Of a DNA stretch of 37,665 bases, positions 34,115-37,665 are shown one piece after another. A program made the translations under genes and the position numbers. Location: the NCBI GenBank assembly GCA_947378555.1, contig CANCKM010000010.1, positions 1 to 37,665 on the forward strand, given 5' to 3'. Positions within the stretch are counted from its first letter, which is position 1. The number at the start of each line of letters is the position of its first letter. The notes beneath the pieces are model-generated. The model saw only the letters and a list, made by a program, of their open reading frames with translations. It searched no databases and was not told the DNA's origin. This stretch comes from Microbacteriaceae bacterium. GTDB taxonomy: Bacteria > Actinomycetota > Actinomycetes > Actinomycetales > Microbacteriaceae.

Positions 34115-35141
34115 AATAACCTCGGGGCTTCTGTGGCTCCTGGTTTTGTTACTTGGCAATGCCTTTTTCGTGGCCGCCGAGTTTGCACTGATTTCGGCTA
34201 GACGAGCCCAAATTGAACCTCGAGCCGAGGCTGGTAGCAAGCCAGCAAAACTCACCTTGCGGGCGATGGAAAAGGTCTCGCTCATGCTGGCCACCACGCA
34301 AATCGGTGTCACGGTCTGTTCGTTGTTGATTTTGCTCATCGCCGAGCCGAGCATTCACCTGCTGCTGGAGGCTCCACTCGAATCCCTTGGCTGGGAACCC
34401 GAGGTTATTTCTGCGGTTTCTTTTGGTCTGACCCTAACCATCGTCACATTCCTGCACGTGCTGCTTGGAGAGATGGTTCCGAAAAACATTTCATTTGCAA
34501 TCCCAGAACGTGCGGCCTTGGTTTTGGTCCCGCTGTTGTTTGGCTTGGCAATCGCCTTCAAGCCGATTGTGGTCTCGCTAAATGCCATGGCAAACGGTGT
34601 GCTCTGGTTAGTGCGGGTGACTCCAAAGAATGAGGCAAACACCGCCTACACCCTCGATCAGGTCGAAGACATCGTTGAGCACTCAACGCGCGAGGGAGTT
34701 TTGCTCGATGCAAGCGGTGCCCTCTCAAACACCTTCGAGTTCACCGAAAAGAAAGTTTCGGACGTCGCGGTGGCCATCAAGGATTTGGTTATCTTCAACG
34801 AAAGCGTCTCACCCAAGGAAATCGAACAGGCCGTTGCCAAATACGGCTTCTCTCGATACCCGGTGAAGGGTGACGATGGCGAGCTAATCGGCTATCTTCA
34901 CCTAAAAGACGTCATCGATTTGCCACTCAGCGAAGACCCGGTACCCACCAAACGAATCAGGAATCTAATCTCGCTTCCAGCATCCATGGAAATCGAGGCG
35001 GCACTAGCCAGCATGCGTCGCACCCAGGCTCACATGACCAAGACCTTCGATGCTCACGGCGTTGTCACCGGAGTGTTGTTTCTCGAGGACATTCTCGAAG
35101 AGTTGGTCGGCGAAGTTCAAGACGCAACTCGTCGAGACTAG
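34101..35141 (+). CDS. CNNM/CorC-type (DUF21-CBS) membrane protein, short paralog
   Basis: A 346-residue paralog of the preceding gene. The DUF21 domain has LGNAFFVAAEFALISARRAQIE, LMLATTQIGVTVCSLLILLIAEPS and LGEMVPKNISFAIPERA. Two CBS repeats end with HMTKTFDAHGVVTGVLFLEDILEELVGE. It stops right after the CBS pair and lacks the C-terminal CorC_HlyC domain. ATG 34101 or 34107 both overlap the end of the upstream gene; neither has a clear ribosome site, so translational coupling is likely. The pair may form a heterodimer, as DUF21 proteins are dimeric. Confidence 0.88.
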   Translation: MTMNEITSGLLWLLVLLLGNAFFVAAEFALISARRAQIEPRAEAGSKPAKLTLRAMEKVSLMLATTQIGVTVCSLLILLIAEPSIHLLLEAPLESLGWEPEVISAVSFGLTLTIVTFLHVLLGEMVPKNISFAIPERAALVLVPLLFGLAIAFKPIVVSLNAMANGVLWLVRVTPKNEANTAYTLDQVEDIVEHSTREGVLLDASGALSNTFEFTEKKVSDVAVAIKDLVIFNESVSPKEIEQAVAKYGFSRYPVKGDDGELIGYLHLKDVIDLPLSEDPVPTKRIRNLISLPASMEIEAALASMRRTQAHMTKTFDAHGVVTGVLFLEDILEELVGEVQDATRRD

Positions 35142-35151
35142 AGAAAGAGAT

Positions 35152-36222
35152 TTACCAGCCGGCTCGGCTGTACTGGTTTGGAACATAGTCGATTGAGACG
35201 CCAAGTTCCTTAGCCACTCGAATCGGCCAGTTTGGGTCACGAAGGCTGGCCCTCCCGATCATGATCACCGAAACCTCACCGGCCTGCAGAATCTGCTCGG
35301 CTTGGACTCCTTCGGAAATCTGGCCAACCGCACTGACCGGTTCGCCAACTCGTTCGGCCACGAACTCGGCCAACGGAACTTGGTAGCCCGGACCAAGCGG
35401 AATCTTGGCTCCCAGGACTAGCCCACCGCTGGAAATGTCGAACATGTCTGCACCTTCGACCTCGCACCACTTGGCAACCTGAGCGGTTGAAGCGATATCC
35501 CAGCCGCCATCGATATAGTCGGTGCCAGAGAATCGAATCATCAACGGCATGCCGGCAGGAAGCACCGCCCGAACTGCTCGCACCGTGTCAAGAAGCAAAC
35601 GGGCGCGGTTTTCTAGGCTGCCACCGAACTGGTCTTGGCGCTGGTTCGTCAACGGCGACAGAAACTCGTGAATCAGATAACCGTGGGCGGCGTGCAACTG
35701 AACCGCGTCAAAACCGGCCTCGACCGAGCGCGTTGCGGCCGCTGCAAACAGTGCGGGCAACTGCTCGACTTCCGCGGTGCTAAGTTCGCGCGGTGCAGCG
35801 TATCCATCGAAGGCTTCTGAAGTCGATGAGACGCTCTGCCAACCACCGTCGGCGGCTGAAATTGAGCCATCGCCCGACCAGCCGCGGTGGGTGCTTGCCT
35901 TGCGGCCGGCATGAGCCAGTTGCATGGCAACCTTTGCGCCCGAGGCGTGGATTAGCGCGGTGACTCTCTGCCAACCGACCACCTGATCCTGATTCCAAAT
36001 GCCGGTGTCCCATGGTGTGATGCGGCCGATGGCCTCAACGGCGCTGGCCTCGACAACGATCAAACCGGCACCGCCGAGGGCCCGTGAGCCGAGGTGAGCG
36101 AGGTGGAAGTCGGTTGGCACTCCGTCGCGATTTTCACAGGAGTACATACACATTGGGGCGATCCAGATGCGGTTTCGCACCTCGAGTGAACCCACTGTGA
36201 TTGGTGAAAATAGTTTGGTCAT
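35152..36222 (-). CDS. Old-yellow-enzyme family NADH:flavin oxidoreductase (YqjM/NamA-like)
   Basis: A 356-residue FMN-binding TIM-barrel ene-reductase. Seen are LFSPITVGSLEVRNRIWIAPMCMYS (the YqjM-type start with the Cys near FMN), DFHLAHLGSRALGGAGLIVVEASAV, RITPWDTGIWNQDQ, QLAHAGRKAST, the substrate-binding HAAHGYLIHEFLSPLTNQR, GGSLENRARLLL and VIMIGRASLRDPNWPIR. It reduces activated C=C bonds and is linked with oxidative or electrophile stress. Its ATG overlaps the stop of the upstream MFS gene (ATGA). Confidence 0.93.
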   Translation of the reverse strand: MTKLFSPITVGSLEVRNRIWIAPMCMYSCENRDGVPTDFHLAHLGSRALGGAGLIVVEASAVEAIGRITPWDTGIWNQDQVVGWQRVTALIHASGAKVAMQLAHAGRKASTHRGWSGDGSISAADGGWQSVSSTSEAFDGYAAPRELSTAEVEQLPALFAAAATRSVEAGFDAVQLHAAHGYLIHEFLSPLTNQRQDQFGGSLENRARLLLDTVRAVRAVLPAGMPLMIRFSGTDYIDGGWDIASTAQVAKWCEVEGADMFDISSGGLVLGAKIPLGPGYQVPLAEFVAERVGEPVSAVGQISEGVQAEQILQAGEVSVIMIGRASLRDPNWPIRVAKELGVSIDYVPNQYSRAGW

Positions 36223-37409
36223 CGGCTTTCAACTCTCTTTTTTAGGTAGGGCACGTTGAGGGCAACGAGGCAGCAAAGCACCGCGCCAATACCCAACGCC
36301 AAGCTAAGTGTCATCCAGTTGGTGAGCCAACCTATGATTGCCGGGCCTGCCAGGATTCCAGCGTAGGTCAAACCAACCACCTTGGCCATATTGCGACCCG
36401 AATGACTCGGTTCGCCAACCTCGGCTGAGGCGGCAAAAAGCTGCGGAACGATGGATGAGACTCCCGCGCCCAGGATCGCCCATCCCACGAGGGCAATCGT
36501 GGTGTCGGAGGTGAAAGCCACGATGGTCAAGCCAGCGGCACCGATCCAGGAGCCCCATTGAATAACGAAGTAGCGACCGAATCTGGCGACCAGACCGTCA
36601 CCGAATAAGCGCCCAGCAGTCATGGTCAAACTGAAGGCTACGAGCCCCCAGGCGGCCACCGACAGCGACGCGCTGGTCGAGTTTGCCAACTGCACCGCTG
36701 ACCAATCCACGGCGCTTCCTTCGGCAATCACGGCGGCGAAACTCATGGCACCGATGAGGAACACCAGACCCAGATATTTGCGGTTGGTCGAAGCGTTAGA
36801 AGGTTTTGCCGAGGTCTTGGAGTCAGCTTCGCTCTTCGCGAGCGCACCGTTCACCGAATCCTTGATCAACCAGGGCGCCAGCCCAAGGCTGGCAACCAAA
36901 AGTGCTAGGCCGGTGGCCGGCATCGTGGTTTGAGTTGGCAAAGAAAAACCCAGTGTGGCAGCGCCGATGATTGCCCCAACCATTCCACCGGCCGACCAGA
37001 AAGCGTGGAATGCCGAAAAAATCGGACGTTCATAGAGCTTCTCAACCAACACCGCGTGGGCGTTCATCGAAACATCCAGCGCGCCAACCGCCATGCCAAG
37101 CACAAAAAGCGCTATCGCCAGAGTCAGCAGGCTATCGGCGAGCCCAGGCAGAGCGAGGGCTACCGAGGTCGCGATTGCACCAAGAATTGTCGGCAAACGA
37201 CTTCCGAAGTGGTCGATGATCCAGCCCATGATTTGCATCGAAACGAACGCTCCGGCCCCCAGCAGCAAAAGCGTTGACCCAAGGGCGGCATGGCTGAGGC
37301 CCAAGTTTTTTTCAATCAGGGGAATGTGCACGGCCCAAACGCTCATCGAGGTGCCACCGAACAAAAAATAGGCAGACACCGCAAATCGAGCTTTTTGAAG
37401 TTTGAGCAT
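36219..37409 (-). CDS. MFS transporter
   Basis: A 396-residue twelve-helix major facilitator with the early segment SAYFLFGGTSMSVWAVHIPLIEKNLGLSHAALG, an A-motif-like MGWIIDHFGSRLP loop, GMAVGALDVSMNAHAVLVEK in helix 4-5 and AFHAFWSAGGMVGA, followed by a hydrophilic centre loop. The GALDVSMNAHA and HAFWSAGGM phrases are typical of the YbjJ-like group. Substrate unknown. It is translationally coupled to the ene-reductase, so it may export or import a compound handled by that enzyme. Confidence 0.86.
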   Translation of the reverse strand: MLKLQKARFAVSAYFLFGGTSMSVWAVHIPLIEKNLGLSHAALGSTLLLLGAGAFVSMQIMGWIIDHFGSRLPTILGAIATSVALALPGLADSLLTLAIALFVLGMAVGALDVSMNAHAVLVEKLYERPIFSAFHAFWSAGGMVGAIIGAATLGFSLPTQTTMPATGLALLVASLGLAPWLIKDSVNGALAKSEADSKTSAKPSNASTNRKYLGLVFLIGAMSFAAVIAEGSAVDWSAVQLANSTSASLSVAAWGLVAFSLTMTAGRLFGDGLVARFGRYFVIQWGSWIGAAGLTIVAFTSDTTIALVGWAILGAGVSSIVPQLFAASAEVGEPSHSGRNMAKVVGLTYAGILAGPAIIGWLTNWMTLSLALGIGAVLCCLVALNVPYLKKRVESR

Positions 37410-37496
37410 TGCCTAAGCCTAGGCGTGCCCGGCCATCAATCGGCGATAAAGCCACGGCCTCACCGTTTTGACTCAAAACATCGGTAGCGTGTAGGC

Positions 37497-37665
37497 ATGA
37501 GCCATGACAGTTTCTCGCAGTTTCTAAGACCGCCATCGGTCACCGACGATAAGTATTCGCGCGGAGTGGTTGGTTTCGTGACGGGTTCCGAAAAGTATCC
37601 GGGCTCGGCCGTATTGGGAGTTTCTGCAGCGCTCGCCACCGCCATCGGCATGGTGCGCTTTCTCG
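37497..37665 (+). CDS. nnrD: ADP-dependent NAD(P)H-hydrate dehydratase, N-terminal part cut by window edge
   Basis: The 56 visible residues start at ATG 37497. They contain DKYSRGVVGFVTGSEKYPGS and AVLGVSAALATAIGMVRFL, matching the start of the ribokinase-like NnrD/YjeF C-terminal domain (SRGxVGxVxGSxxYPGAAxL, then the GxGMVR strand). The enzyme repairs damaged, hydrated NAD(P)H using ADP. The gene continues past the window. No epimerase (NnrE) domain precedes it here, so it is a stand-alone dehydratase at the N terminus. Confidence 0.85.
   Translation, partial: MSHDSFSQFLRPPSVTDDKYSRGVVGFVTGSEKYPGSAVLGVSAALATAIGMVRFL

Overview
The window looks like part of the chromosome of a small-genome, free-living actinobacterium, most likely a Microbacteriaceae member of the freshwater 'Luna' type (Rhodoluna/Aquiluna-like). 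The evidence is a heliorhodopsin gene, a Kgd-type fused 2-oxoglutarate enzyme, the actinobacterial order hisN-rsgA-aroA next to sigH and a zinc anti-sigma factor, an NrtR-controlled nadABC operon, mid-range GC, frequent TTG/GTG starts and very tight packing. No gene-free stretch exceeds about 180 bases. I saw no rRNA, tRNA, CRISPR array, insertion sequence or prophage. The taxonomic call is an inference from gene content.

Layout. 1-2328: the 5' part of a response regulator with a degenerate receiver domain faces a three-gene surface operon: a SipW-type signal peptidase, a TasA/camelysin-like secreted protein and a further small exported protein. 2378-6630: a divergent metabolic module. A cyclase-family hydrolase and an XRE-cupin regulator lie on the minus strand. 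An NCS1 permease, an agmatinase-family ureohydrolase and an NTF2-like protein lie on the plus strand, ending at a strong bidirectional terminator. 6687-8444: a heliorhodopsin-SPFH (stomatin-like) operon, divergent from a secreted PHB-depolymerase-like esterase. 9560-14126: two tandem paralogous membrane acyltransferases (acyltransferase-3 plus SGNH domain), the first with a KPTV repeat linker. They are followed by a DUF1761 membrane protein and a convergent MFS transporter.

15865-21421 is a leftward NAD operon (nrtR-nadA-nadB-nadC-cysteine desulfurase) with a candidate palindromic operator in front. Then come glpX (gluconeogenic FBPase) and an MmsA-type aldehyde dehydrogenase. 24133-28254 holds hisN, rsgA and aroA on the minus strand and sigH-rshA on the plus strand. 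A perfect SigR/SigH-type promoter (GGGAAT-N18-GTT) overlaps the aroA start. 28265-32609 holds a GDSL-fold protein lacking the usual nucleophile, then kgd. 32789-35141 is a tandem pair of CNNM/CorC-like transporters. 35152-37409 is an MFS transporter plus an old-yellow-enzyme operon, and the window ends inside nnrD.

The parts most worth attention are the heliorhodopsin-SPFH pair, the uncharacterised permease/ureohydrolase/cyclase module, and the SipW-TasA-like surface operon beside a pseudo-receiver regulator. The rest is mostly conserved core metabolism.
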